Source of the DNA: Aquila chrysaetos chrysaetos
Lineage: Eukaryota > Chordata > Aves > Accipitriformes > Accipitridae
Length of the DNA: 64,000 nucleotides
Assembly: GCF_900496995.4 (NCBI RefSeq)
Contig: NC_044014.1
Coordinates: forward strand, 5,406,001-5,470,000
Direction of reading: 5' to 3'
Position 1 is the stretch's first letter. Every line of letters starts with the position of its first letter. Position numbers and translations under genes: made by a program. Below are positions 11,961 through 20,618 of the stretch, in pieces. The notes under the pieces were generated by a model. It was not told where the DNA came from and ran no database searches. It saw nothing but the letters and a program-made list of their open reading frames with translations.

Positions 11961-13900
11961 CATAGAATCATAGAATTGTTTAGATTGGAGAAGACCTTTA
12001 AAATCATTGGGGTCAACTATTAATGTAACACTGCCCAGTCCAACACTAAACCATGTCCCTAAGCACCACGTCTACGCATCTTTTACATACCTCCAGGGGT
12101 GGTGACTCTATTACTTCTGTCGGAAGCCTATTCCAATGCCTGACAACCCTTTTGGTGAAGACATTTTCCCCAATATCCAATCTAAACCTCCCCTGGCACA
12201 ACGTGAGGCCGTTTCCTCTCGTCCTGTCGCTTGTTACTTGGGAGAAGAGACCGACCCCCACCTCACCACAACCTCCTTTCAGGCAGCTGTAGAGAGCGAT
12301 CAGGTCTCCCCTCAGCCTCCTCTTCTCCAGGCTAAACATCCCCAGCTCCCTCAGCCGCTCCTCATCAGACTTGTGCTCCAGGCCCCTCACCACCTTCGTC
12401 GCCCTTCTCTGGACACGCTCCAGCACCTCCATGTCTGTCCTGCAGTGAGGGGCCCCAAACCGAACACAGGACTCGAGGGGCGGCCTCACCAGTGCCCAGC
12501 ACAGGGGACGGTCACCTCCCTGCTCCTGCTGGCCACGCTGGTTCTGATCCAGGCCAGGATGCCGTTGGCCTTCTTGGCCGCCTGGGCACACGGCCGGCTC
12601 ACATTCAGCCGTCTGTGGACCAGCACCCCCAGGTCCTTTTCCGCCGGGCAGCTTTCCAGCCGCTCTTCCCCAGGCCCGTAGCGCTGCGTGGGGTTGCTGT
12701 GACCCAGGTGCAGGACCCGGCACTCGGCCGTGTTGAACCTCATACAACCGGCCTCGGCCCATCGACCCAGCCTGTCCAGACCCCTCTGAAGACCCTTCCT
12801 ACCCTCGAGCAGATCAACCCTCCCGCCCAACTTGGTGTCACCTGAAAACTGACTGAGGGTGCACTTGATCCCCTTGTCCAGATCACTGATACAGACATTG
12901 AACTGAACTGGCCCCAGTACTGAGCCCTGGGGAGCACCACTGGTGACTGGCCACCAACTGGATTTAACTCCATTCACCACAACTCTTTGGGCTCAACCAT
13001 CCAACCAGTTTTTTACCCAGCAAAGCGTACACCCGTCCAAGCCACAAGCAGACATTTTCTCCAGGAGAACGCTGTGGGAAATGGTGTCAAAGGCTTTACT
13101 AAAGTCCAGGTAGACAACATCCACAGCCCTTCCCTCATCCACTAAGCAGGCCACCTTGTCACAGAAGGAGATCAGGTTGGTCGAGCAGGACCTGCCTTTC
13201 AGAAACCCATGCTGGCTGGGCCTGATCACCTGGTTGTCCTGTACATGCCGTGTGATGGCACTGAAGATGATCTGCTCCATAGCCTTCCTCAGCACCGAGG
13301 TCAGGCTGACAGGCCTGTAGTTGCCCAAATCCTTCTTCCAGCCCTTCTTGTAGATGGGTGCCACACTGGCTCACTTCCAGTCAGCTGGGACCTCCCCGGC
13401 TAGCCAGGACTGCTGGTAAATGATGGAACGTGGCTTGGTGAGCACTTCCCCCAGCTCCCTCAGTACCCTCGGGTGGATCCCATCCGGCCCCATAGACTTG
13501 TGTGGGTCTAAGTGGTGTAGCAGGTCGCTAACAATTTCCCTTGGATTTTTGGGGCTTCATTCTGCTCCTTGTCCCTGACATCCAGCTCGGGGGGCTGGGT
13601 ACCCTGAGAACAACTGGTCTTACTATTAAAGACTGGGGCAAAGAAGGCATTAAGTACCTCAGCTTTTTCCTCATCCTTTGTCACTATGTTTCCCCCCTCA
13701 CATCCAATAAAGGATGGAGATTCTCCTTAGCCCTCCTTTTGTTGCTAATGTATTTATAGAAACTTTTTATTGTCTTTTACAGCAGTAGCCAGATTAAGTT
13801 CTAATTGGGCTTTGGCCCTTCTAATTTTCTCCCTGCATAATCTCACGACATCCCTGTAGTCCTCCTGAGTTGCCTGCCCCTTCTTCCAAAGGTCATAAAT
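11961..13900 (-). mobile_element. CR1 LINE, 5'-truncated, RT domain and 3' end
   Basis: A CR1 element of about 1.94 kb on the minus strand. The tail (CATAGAAT repeats on plus) is at 11961. Reading 5' to 3' on minus, it begins inside the linker between endonuclease and reverse transcriptase (KKGQATQEDYRDVVRLCREK). RT follows with APIYKKG, NYRPVSLTSVL, SQHGFLKGRSC and VVYLDFSKAFDT at 13000-13370, then PQGSVLGPV near 12940, the thumb, and [14 protein letters not shown] close to the end. Stops and frame changes break ORF2, and the catalytic box is F-S-G-D instead of F-A-D-D. The 5' boundary is approximate. The last 1 kb is nearly the same as the copy at 1962-2934, but the flanks differ, so these are separate insertions. 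Confidence 0.93.
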
Positions 13901-14652
13901 ATTGCAACAAAGGTACCAAAGGTCTGTTGACTCAGGTGGAGCTGACCTGAGAGCCGCCATTGAAGTCCACTTCCCTCTGTCTTGGCCACAGTCCAGGGCC
14001 AGCCTTGATCATACAAAATCCAGTGCTAAGGATGAAAATGCACTTTCCAGAGACATCAAAGCAAAGCTGCTCTGCAGTGAGGGCTCCGATGAGGTGTGCC
14101 CCGTTGCCGACAGCATCATGCTCTGTCTTTGCTGTGCCCCGTCTTGCGCCGTGGTCACCGGAGGCAGAGCAGGAGAGCAGCCCAGCTCCTGCAGGCAGCC
14201 ACAGGCAGGGGACAAGGAAGCACAACACCTCTTCAAGGTACCAACTTCTTCAGAGATCTTTCTAGAAGCTGCCTACTGATGGCCCAGCCTGTTGTGTGTC
14301 TACATACCTAGTGTTTGTATGCTTTTCTGAAGGTGAATTATCCATGTCTGAGATATGTCACTGTTACCTCTGATAATAACAATCCACGGTGAACTGGCCA
14401 TAGCCATTCAGTCTATTTATTTGTCATTTTAAGCTGTGGTGTGTATGTGTGTGTTATATTTTGGGTCAATCCACCCCCTTTTTGCCAGTAAACCCCAAAT
14501 GCCCGTGTTCATGAATTAGTTAAAATCTGACTTAATGTATGCTGTATTCACACTATTCCATTAAAAAAGAAAAAAAAGAAAAAAGAAAAAGGAGAAGAGA
14601 TTCAGGAGTTCAAAGGCAGTTCTATTTGTAATTGTAATGCATGAGAGCTTAC
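13901..14652. other. Presumed intron or flank of the DMBT1-like pseudogene
   Basis: Lies between the CR1 and the last recognised ZP exon. The 13.93-14.28 kb part is GC-richer and has open frames in several phases. None shows the Cys pattern of a final ZP-C exon. A purine-rich A/G tract is at about 14560-14600. Confidence 0.45.
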
Positions 14653-15033
14653 CCATTCCTGATTGTATCATAGGTCGTAAAATTGTGGGGTGTGGGAGAT
14701 GTTACATGTGTCCACAAATAACATCAGGTTTGGATCAGAGCTGTGCAAGTAAGCTTCAAGGAATAAATTCTGGTTGATATCAATATAGTATGGTGAGTCC
14801 TACAGTGGCCATGAGAAGGATGCAGAATGATAAAATGTAAGGTTTACATCATATCTGCCATACTGTGTTTCATTTACTTCAAAATTGTCCTCTGCAACAT
14901 ACATTATTTGTGCCCATGTGCTCTGGAGCATTTTGCAGTTGACAAGCAAGTGAAGATTTTTATTCCTTGTGATTACAGTACCAGAAGAGGATCCTCTAAT
15001 AAGGTTGGAATAGATTATTGTATTGTTGTTTCC
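14653..15033 (-). pseudogene. ZP-C exon of DMBT1-like pseudogene, stop and frameshift
   Basis: The acceptor follows ...CCAAAAAG at 15034, and the exon opens in phase 0 with GNNNTIIYSN. It continues through the conserved block LVNCKMLQSTWAQIMYVAED, then VNETQYGRYDVNLTFY, and after the stop YYIDINQNLFLEAYLH and LMLFVDTC. These align without gaps to the human DMBT1 ZP domain. A TAG at 14800-14802 sits between SFSWPL and DSPYYID, probably from a CAG codon. After VDTC the frame must shift by one base in a T-run near 14675 to recover TTYDTIRNG before the donor (GG then GTAAGC at 14652). The donor is intact in phase 2. Either lesion alone would truncate the ZP module. Confidence 0.88.
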
Positions 15034-15717
15034 CTTTTTGGCATATAAAATAAAAAGCAAAATTAATTCATGTAGTCAGGTTTCCTATTATGCATTCTAA
15101 ACTTTGCTGTATCTTTACAGCAATGTGCATAGTAAATGCATTATTTCCCAGAAAGTCTGCCTTGGAAAAGTCTGAATCTAGTAATTTCTGTTCTCAAGAT
15201 AAGAACTTGTAATCTAAATGTAAATATTCAGTGCCTACAATGTGGGCCTAGAAAACTATTCACATTAAATGCAGACATAACTGAATTAAATACAACCTGT
15301 ACAATGCTTTGAACATTAAATCCCTGAAGGCTCAGGTCCAGCACAGTATTTAAGCTGAAATCTGTTTTAAAACACGATTGGTCATATTTAGTAAAAGCTT
15401 TGAGACCTTTTTAACCACACACTCAGCTTGGGACCTTGAAAATGGCAAGTATTTGCTTCCTTACAGACTTTATTCCTTAGGAGATCAATAACAGGCTATA
15501 AGTGAATGCTCTGGCAGCAGATGCAGGAAATACAAGTGCTAATACACTTTATCCCTCAGGAGAGGGAAAGGCAGCCCATAATCACCAGGACACTTCCAGT
15601 CCCTGCAGACCCCAGTATAGCTTTCAATTTGTGCTGATTTTCAAAATGAATTCTTCGGTTTGAATTTTTACACACTCATGATATTTGCACATTTTGCTGA
15701 AACATTTAAAGTCATAC

Positions 15718-15890
15718 CTCTCTCACGGTGCCGCAGCAAGTGTATGGTATGTCGCATATAACACACGCTGATGTAATGTTGGGTTTGCAGCAGGGGTCGT
15801 TCAAGGTGAGATTCCAAGCAGAGTAGCCCTGTGACTGAAGGTAGTATCTGCTCACAGCTACATGCATGTACTCCGGCAAACACAGCAGTG
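15718..15890 (-). pseudogene. ZP-N exon of DMBT1-like pseudogene, frame intact
   Basis: This exon is 173 bp: two bases, then 57 open codons. It starts after ...CCACTAG (phase 1) with LLCLPEYMHVAVSRYYLQSQ and ends CCGTVRE before GTATGA (phase 0). It matches the start of the DMBT1 ZP domain (LLCLPNHM..., IPYSGCGTF). The phase-1 entry joins the CUB exon that ends in A, and the phase-0 exit joins the next exon that opens GGA. The neighbouring borders therefore still fit. Seven Cys are present, including two CC pairs, more than in human DMBT1 at this place. No stop or frameshift is seen, unlike all other module exons here. Confidence 0.88.
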
Positions 15891-16156
15891 CTAGTGGATG
15901 GCAAAGTGAATGCCATTGAAGTGACCAAAAAAGGTTATAAGTTGTGAATTAAATAAACAATATCTTTTGCAGAGGCAGCTGATATTGCAGAAGGAGTTCA
16001 GAATCCAAACCGTATACTTGCATCTCTATGAAAAGCTACAGATCTAATTTAAAATAATGTGAAAAGGGTGATTCATTGAAGCAGTACAACATGATTAACA
16101 ACCAGTGAATTAGCAAATAATTGAGAAACAGGTTTCCGCTTTAAACATGAACTTAC

Positions 16157-16367
16157 TAGTGCGCTGATCTGCTGGAGTGGAATAATAGTCAGTCTGAAAC
16201 CCTCTCTATGTGTATGGAGAGTTACTATAAAATCTGACAGTCAGCAGGTTTGAGGAAGTTGTGTATGTGTAAAAAGAATCAGAACAAAATTTCCCAAGGA
16301 GAGGAAAGGTATGGAGTGGCCCATCATAGAGTTCCACGTATTCACACAGGCATCTGCCACCTTCCAT
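16157..16367 (-). pseudogene. CUB domain exon, second half, in-frame stop
   Basis: Reads MEGGRCLCEYVELYDGPLHT, then FPLLGKFCSDS, TTSSNLLTVRF and, after a TAG, RGFQTDYYST. This aligns to the second half of a DMBT1 CUB domain (EGSCNYDYIEV, SSSNFMSVRF, RRGFQAHYYST). The TAG at 16206-16208 replaces the first Arg of the conserved RRGF. The donor ACT A|GTAAGT is intact and gives the phase-1 junction to the ZP-N exon. The visible acceptor (CCCCAAG before ATGG) gives phase 0, whereas the first CUB exon ends in phase 2. The junction is therefore one base out unless another acceptor was used. Confidence 0.86.
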
Positions 16368-16748
16368 CTTGGGGAGCAAACATAACTATTTAGTTAAATG
16401 CTTTGTTTTATTTTATTATTTATTATTCCTTTTTTTTTTTTTTTTTTTAAACTCAGATTAACTGTTCATAGCAGAAGAGTACATTTTACTGATATGACTA
16501 TCAAATCTTGGGAACAGAAATTACAGCCCCCCGATTTCTGTCTTATTAGGTGCCAGCCACATTATTGACTAAATAAACAAAAATTAATACATTTTTTATC
16601 TCAGATGTACTAAAAGCTTTGAAAAAGATCCTTGAAATCAAGCAGCTGTCTGCTTAGTAAGCCCAAGCAGTTGGACTGCTTAGTAAGCCCAACCAATGTA
16701 TGGTTGATCCCATACATTCATCTTCCCAAGTAATAAATTTTTACTTAC

Positions 16749-16899
16749 TGACCATCTCTAAATGCGAGTGTGACACGGAAGTTGCTCTTTACTTCTATTT
16801 CCCAAACACAGTTGGCATTGTTCAGATAATTTCTGGGGTAAAATGGACTCTGTCATGTACCAGATGGAGAGGAAAGCGAGCCACCACAAGAATAATCTT
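16749..16899 (-). pseudogene. CUB domain exon, first half, in-frame stop
   Basis: A strong acceptor (pyrimidine tract, then TCTCTGCAG) opens the exon in phase 1 with DYSCGGSLSSPSGT. A TGA at 16853-16855 follows, then [20 protein letters not shown] and [12 protein letters not shown], ending CA|GTAAGT in phase 2. This is the CUB pattern CGG...SPFYP.NYPNN..C.W.I. of human DMBT1. Apart from the stop, all 49 codons align without gaps. The stop sits just before the SPFYP motif, at a place where CGA to TGA decay is possible. Confidence 0.87.
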
Positions 16900-17142
16900 C
16901 TGCAGAGAAAAATATGAGAAGAAAAATATACACCATTTAAGGTTGCTCTTGGAATATGTCTATGTAGAATTTATAAGTGTAAAATTGAGAGGCAGTGACT
17001 TCTACCAGCTTCAGTGGTCTTTCTGTTAGGTTCATATATCATCGGAATGCAGATTAGGAGATGCTAAACACACTGAATAGCTTTTATAATGCTGATCTTC
17101 AGTGTCTGCACTAGCAGGATACGAGCATTTGTCATTGAACTG

Positions 17143-17215
17143 CACAATTATTGAGGTTGGACCTCTGGAGGTCAGCTGTTCCTTGAAAGAGAGAAAGTCA
17201 CACCTGAGCCTGGTT
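17143..17215 (-). mobile_element. Short CR1 3'-end relic (antisense)
   Basis: On the plus strand the text GAGGTTGGACCTCTGGAGGTCA, split by small gaps, and the following CACCTGAGCCTGGTTCAC resemble the reverse complement of a CR1 3' UTR. The octamer tail is eroded. The match is short and decayed. Confidence 0.4.
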
Positions 17216-18055
17216 CACCTCTATTACAATTGCTAATGACCAAAGAGAAGGAAAAAAAGATCACTATTATTTTGTTTACAAATAAGAACGCTGACAAATA
17301 TCCAGTTCATAAACATGAAAACCTTATGTCACAGTAAAAAAATTGTATGAAATTCATATATAGATCCGTTGTAGCCTAACCAAATAACAAGGGAATCAAG
17401 ATCTAAAGAAGTTTAAAGTAAAATAAAGTAATGGATTTCTAGGATACTTTTCAATACAAGCTCAAACTACTCCAAGAAAAGAGAACTGTGTAAACGGACA
17501 CCATCTTTTGAATTATATTTTAAATTAGAAAAAATACACATTTACTTCTTTTAACCTAAAGAATGAACAAGAGACATACTGAGGTCCAAGAAATTTTCAA
17601 TTTTTATTTTCAGCTTCTAGCAAACATGAAAAAACCTTTCTCTCACTGACCTAACATTTACTATGTGAACAATTAAACTTTCAAAATATGCATTATCCTC
17701 AAATAATGTGCTTGAACAAACAGCTGAAGTAGGAATTAGTGGAATAATGATACTTACAAAGTGGTTGAAAAAAATGCTTCCTAAGCACTTGTGAAATTAC
17801 TGCTCGACTGCAAAGAAATAAGTGACTACACTGGGTGTGAAATCACCTGCACCGCTATTTTGGGATAATTTGAGGCATTGTTCTTTTGGTATTAAATGAA
17901 GAGGACTATGCCCCCAAATTATGAGCAGTAACATTCCTCTCATTGGCTACAACCAGGACCAAGCAATTCCTCTGCCTGCACTCATACACACACCGCCCCA
18001 ACACAAACACACGAGCCTTTCCACCTGGGGACCCCATCTCACATGCTCCATGTAT

Positions 18056-18280
18056 GTTCTGTCTGAAGATCAGGAAACGCTTTTTCACTGTGAGGGTGAC
18101 CGACCAATGGCACAGGTTGCCCACAGAGGTGATGGATTCTCCATCCTTGAAGACAGCCAAAAGCCATCTGGATGTGGTCTTGAGCAGCCAGCTGTAGGTG
18201 ACCTGGCTTTAGCCAGGGGGTAGGACAAGGTGTCCTCCAGAGGTCCCTTCCAACCTCAGCCATCCTGTGATTCTGTGATC
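18056..18280 (+). mobile_element. CR1 LINE 3' end
   Basis: The last 225 bp of a CR1: the end of ORF2 (TVRVTDQWHRLPTEVMDSPS) and a 3' UTR with the typical text CCTCCAGAGGTCCCTTCCAA, closing with a TGTGATTCTGTGAT tail. It belongs to a different subfamily from the 1962 and 11961 copies, which carry ATTCTATG tails. It lies in an intron of the DMBT1-like pseudogene, antisense to it. Confidence 0.88.
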
Positions 18281-19332
18281 AGTAACTGGGCGCAGGAGGT
18301 AGTCAGACCCTTCAAGCCCTTTGGACATACCTGTGGTCGATGACATGGGGGAAGTCAAGCTGGTGCTACCTGTTGCTGCAGGGACAGAGCAGCAGGTAGG
18401 TGAACAGTGTTTTGCTTAAGAGGAACATCCTGCTGGAATTCAACCCTCTCCAAAGTGAACTCCAAGACAATGAAACCCAAAACCCGCAGTCAACACTGTA
18501 ACATGGCAGGACTGAGCAAGATGGCTACAGTACCAACTGCCCCAGCACTTGCTCAAGGGGATCACCACTGCGGCACTATGAAGACCAGCACCAAACCTCT
18601 CTCACAGAAGAAGCAGCGGCTCAACTGCAAAGGATTCCAAGTGATCCCACATCTCCCCGAGTGTCAGAGATGTTACCCAGGGTCTGTAAGTGCAGCCCAC
18701 GTTTGGGTCTTGTGCTCTGATGGAGACAGAGCATCCCAGAGGCAGAGCACTCCAAGGAGAAGGATGGTGTAACCAGAAATCTCTGGTTACCTGTTGGCGG
18801 AGGCACCATTAGTCCCGAGTCTGGAAAAGGAGAAAACGAGAGGGCATGAGGCACTCAGACCCCTCGGCTCCCCTTGGAGAACATGCTATAAACTCATGGA
18901 GAGCTACAGAGGGACCCATGGGGAGGGTGGCCTGGCTCAAAACCAACCCCCTCCTCACACCCTGCTCTGTGTGCGAGCCGTCGCCCGAATCTCAGACCTC
19001 CTGAGCACAGTCTGAAAGAGCAACCGTGGTGCTCTCTCTGAAACACGGGCCCCTGCACTGGGGACACAGTCACGACCCGCTGCTGCCCTGCAGAGCACAG
19101 AGCAAGGGCTGGCCAGCCTGACACGAACTCCAGGTGGGTTTTCTTCAGGAAAATGCCACCAAAATGCAAAAACCCACCTGAGCATATGAGAGAAGTGTCC
19201 CCGTGACAACAGACAGAGTACTTTTCCTTGCAAGGGCAATACCACAAGTAGTCTTCAGAACCCGCACAATTCAGCTCCGTCATCATGTACGAGCCTGAGC
19301 CGCTCAAAGGGAAATAATAGCGCATCACATCA

Positions 19333-19792
19333 TGTGGACACATATTTAGCTAACATCAGTCGCAAGAGCATTCCAGACGCCTTTAGAAGACCTTGAACAG
19401 AATAAACAAGAAGACAAAAAAAAAAAAAAAAAAAAAAGATGCCAATTAGAAGAACACAGGTGCGCATTCCACGATAAAGGGAACTTGGCACGAAGAACCT
19501 CAATTCGGCAGTTTATCTTGACCAATTAGACTGAGACAAGTTTCGCGTGTTTTAATTGGTATAACCAATTAAGTCCTATGTTTATGCGTGTGTACAGAGT
19601 TAGTATAACCAATTATATCTTATGTTTATGCGCGTGTACAGTGTTGATATAACCAATCATATTTTATGCTTGTGCGCGTGTACAGTGACTTTGCAGAATA
19701 AGTGACTGTAAGTATGTGTGTGTTTTAGCAATAAAGTGTTGTCTGTTGTCTGCTCTCAAGATTACAGGCGTCCGTCTACTTCAATCTCCTCA
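19333..19792 (+). mobile_element. Solo LTR inserted into the SRCR exon
   Basis: A 460-bp element that begins TGTGGACACA and ends CTCCTCA, so it has TG...CA ends. The flanking hexamers are ACATCA (19327-19332) and ACACCA (19793-19798), a 6-bp target duplication with one transition. Sense is plus: CCAAT-bearing tandem repeats (U3-like) precede an AATAAA at 19730-19735, with a short U5-like end after it. A 22-base A-run lies at 19416-19437. The family was not identified; a 6-bp duplication fits alpha- or beta-retrovirus-like ERVs. There are no internal genes. Removing the element and one hexamer leaves the SRCR frame continuous. Confidence 0.75.
19560..19691 (+). repeat. Three 44-bp tandem repeats with CCAAT motif
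   Basis: Units start at 19560, 19604 and 19648, each opening TATAACCAAT and ending GTGTACAG plus six or seven bases. A fourth, degraded unit precedes them at about 19518-19559. TTGGTATAACCAA around 19556-19568 is a near-palindrome. CCAAT direct repeats in an LTR U3 usually act as enhancer sites (NF-Y type); that role is inferred here. Confidence 0.85.
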
Positions 19793-20209
19793 ACACCAAG
19801 AGGTGAGCTGCAGCCAAGCTGCCTGCACGCAACCTCGGCGTCTTGCATGTCCTACAGGTATCCACACACTTTCAGCCAGGCTCCGAAATAAGAAGACTTC
19901 CACATTGCCTGCCCATCTGTTCAGGCCACCGGTCAGCTGCAGCAACAGCTCTTTGAGAGACATAAACCCCTTGGTCAGGCCAGCAGTGCCCTGGTTTCAG
20001 ATAATGACATTTGACAGGAGAGCACAGGCTCCCACGTCCTCCTCGGGGGACAGCTGCCCGTGACACCCAGCGGCATCCACGCGCAGCCCAGCTCAGGGTG
20101 CTGAGCCTTCTCGGGCTCCCACGCTGGGGGACGGAGAGGCTGGGGCAGCAGCGGGCAGGTACGTCCCCGTGCCCAGGGCCACGACGAGGACTCTGGCAGA
20201 CAGACTCAC

Positions 20210-20227
20210 CATCAGCTATGACTTCAA
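20210..20227 (-). pseudogene. Possible 18-bp mini-exon of the DMBT1-like gene
   Basis: A pyrimidine tract ending CTCCTCCCCAG, then 18 bases, then GTGAGT. In phase 1 to phase 1 it would encode EVIAD between split codons, the same symmetric phase as the other modules. The splice sites are good, but such a short exon can arise by chance. Confidence 0.35.
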
Positions 20228-20570
20228 CTGGGGAGGAGAACACGCAGAAAAAACCCACATGGGGAGCAAGCGTATTAGGACAAATCTATTTGGGAGCTGT
20301 CAGCGCGCTTTACCCTTTCTTTCCCCAGTGAAGAGCACAAGTGACAGAAGATCGCTTTCTTCCCAGCAAGGATGCAGGCTGCTGGGGGACAGAGCCATCC
20401 CCAAAATCCTGGCTCCCAAATAACTTTGTTCTTGCACACACCCCTGGCCCCACCATAAAGCACACGTGAGCTTTTTCATTATACAAATTTCTTCCCGGGA
20501 ATAAATATGATGGTAAAAATATAAAACTATCACCATCATATAAAGTAAAAATCAGATTATTTCTACTTAC

Positions 20571-20618
20571 AAGTAGTGGTCTCAGGTGTTGTTGGGAGAG
20601 CTTTACTTGTTGTCTCTT
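20571..20618 (-). pseudogene. Thr-rich linker (SID-like) exon of the DMBT1-like gene
   Basis: A 48-bp exon between TTCTTCTGTAG and GTAAGT, symmetric phase 1-1, reading ETTSKALPTTPETT. Short Thr/Ser/Pro-rich exons between SRCR exons (SRCR-interspersed domains) are characteristic of DMBT1 and are heavily O-glycosylated there. No lesion is visible in it. It is the most upstream piece of this gene I could identify. Confidence 0.6.

Larger units (their letters stand above)
16900..19177. other. Intron between SRCR and CUB exons of the pseudogene
   Basis: No exon was recognised. It contains a CR1 relic at about 17143-17215 and a CR1 3' end at 18056-18280. The minus strand between 18.4 and 19.1 kb is GC-richer, but no second SRCR or CUB module could be read there. 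Confidence 0.5.
19178..19970 (-). pseudogene. SRCR domain exon split by a solo LTR
   Basis: Read on minus, the exon starts near 19970 with LQLTGGLNRWAGNVEVF. Trp at 19913-19915 replaces the first SRCR Cys. A +1 shift near 19890 leads to YFGAWLKVCGYL, then TAG at 19852-19854 in place of the conserved Trp, then DMQDAEVACRQLGC (19810-19827) and SSPLGV. After the LTR (19333-19792) it resumes MRYYFPLSGSGSYMMTELNC, then AGSEDYLWYC and CCHGDTSLICSG, ending in phase 1 before GTGGGT. The DA.V.CRQLGC and C.G.E..L..C motifs and the closing ICS are diagnostic of SRCR. Four independent lesions make it non-functional. The exact acceptor is not resolved. Confidence 0.85.
14653..20618 (-). pseudogene. DMBT1-like SRCR-CUB-ZP gene, decayed C-terminal part
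   Basis: A multi-exon relic read right to left: Thr-rich linker exon, possible mini-exon, SRCR exon, CUB domain in two exons, ZP-N exon, ZP-C exon. The SRCR-CUB-ZP order is that of the C-terminus of DMBT1, a secreted mucosal scavenger-receptor glycoprotein. The location downstream of HTRA1 in the same direction fits the human gene order. CUZD1 also has CUB and ZP but no SRCR, so DMBT1-like is preferred. Most exon borders keep GT-AG and matching phases (phase 1 between modules). Coding capacity is lost: TAG at 19852-19854, a frameshift near 19890, an LTR at 19333-19792, TGA at 16853-16855, TAG at 16206-16208, TAG at 14800-14802, and a frameshift near 14675. The upstream SRCR repeats and the last ZP exon were not found. 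It could be the ortholog itself or a dead tandem paralog. Confidence 0.85.

Noticed and set aside
12046-12762. Matching 238-codon minus frame and its plus-strand shadows
   Set aside because: Same explanation: it is part of the inverted CR1 copy.
13932-14279. Several overlapping frames, some Cys-rich, on both strands
   Set aside because: Tested as the missing last ZP exon. The Cys spacing and neighbouring motifs do not fit, and the overlapping frames come from GC-rich sequence.
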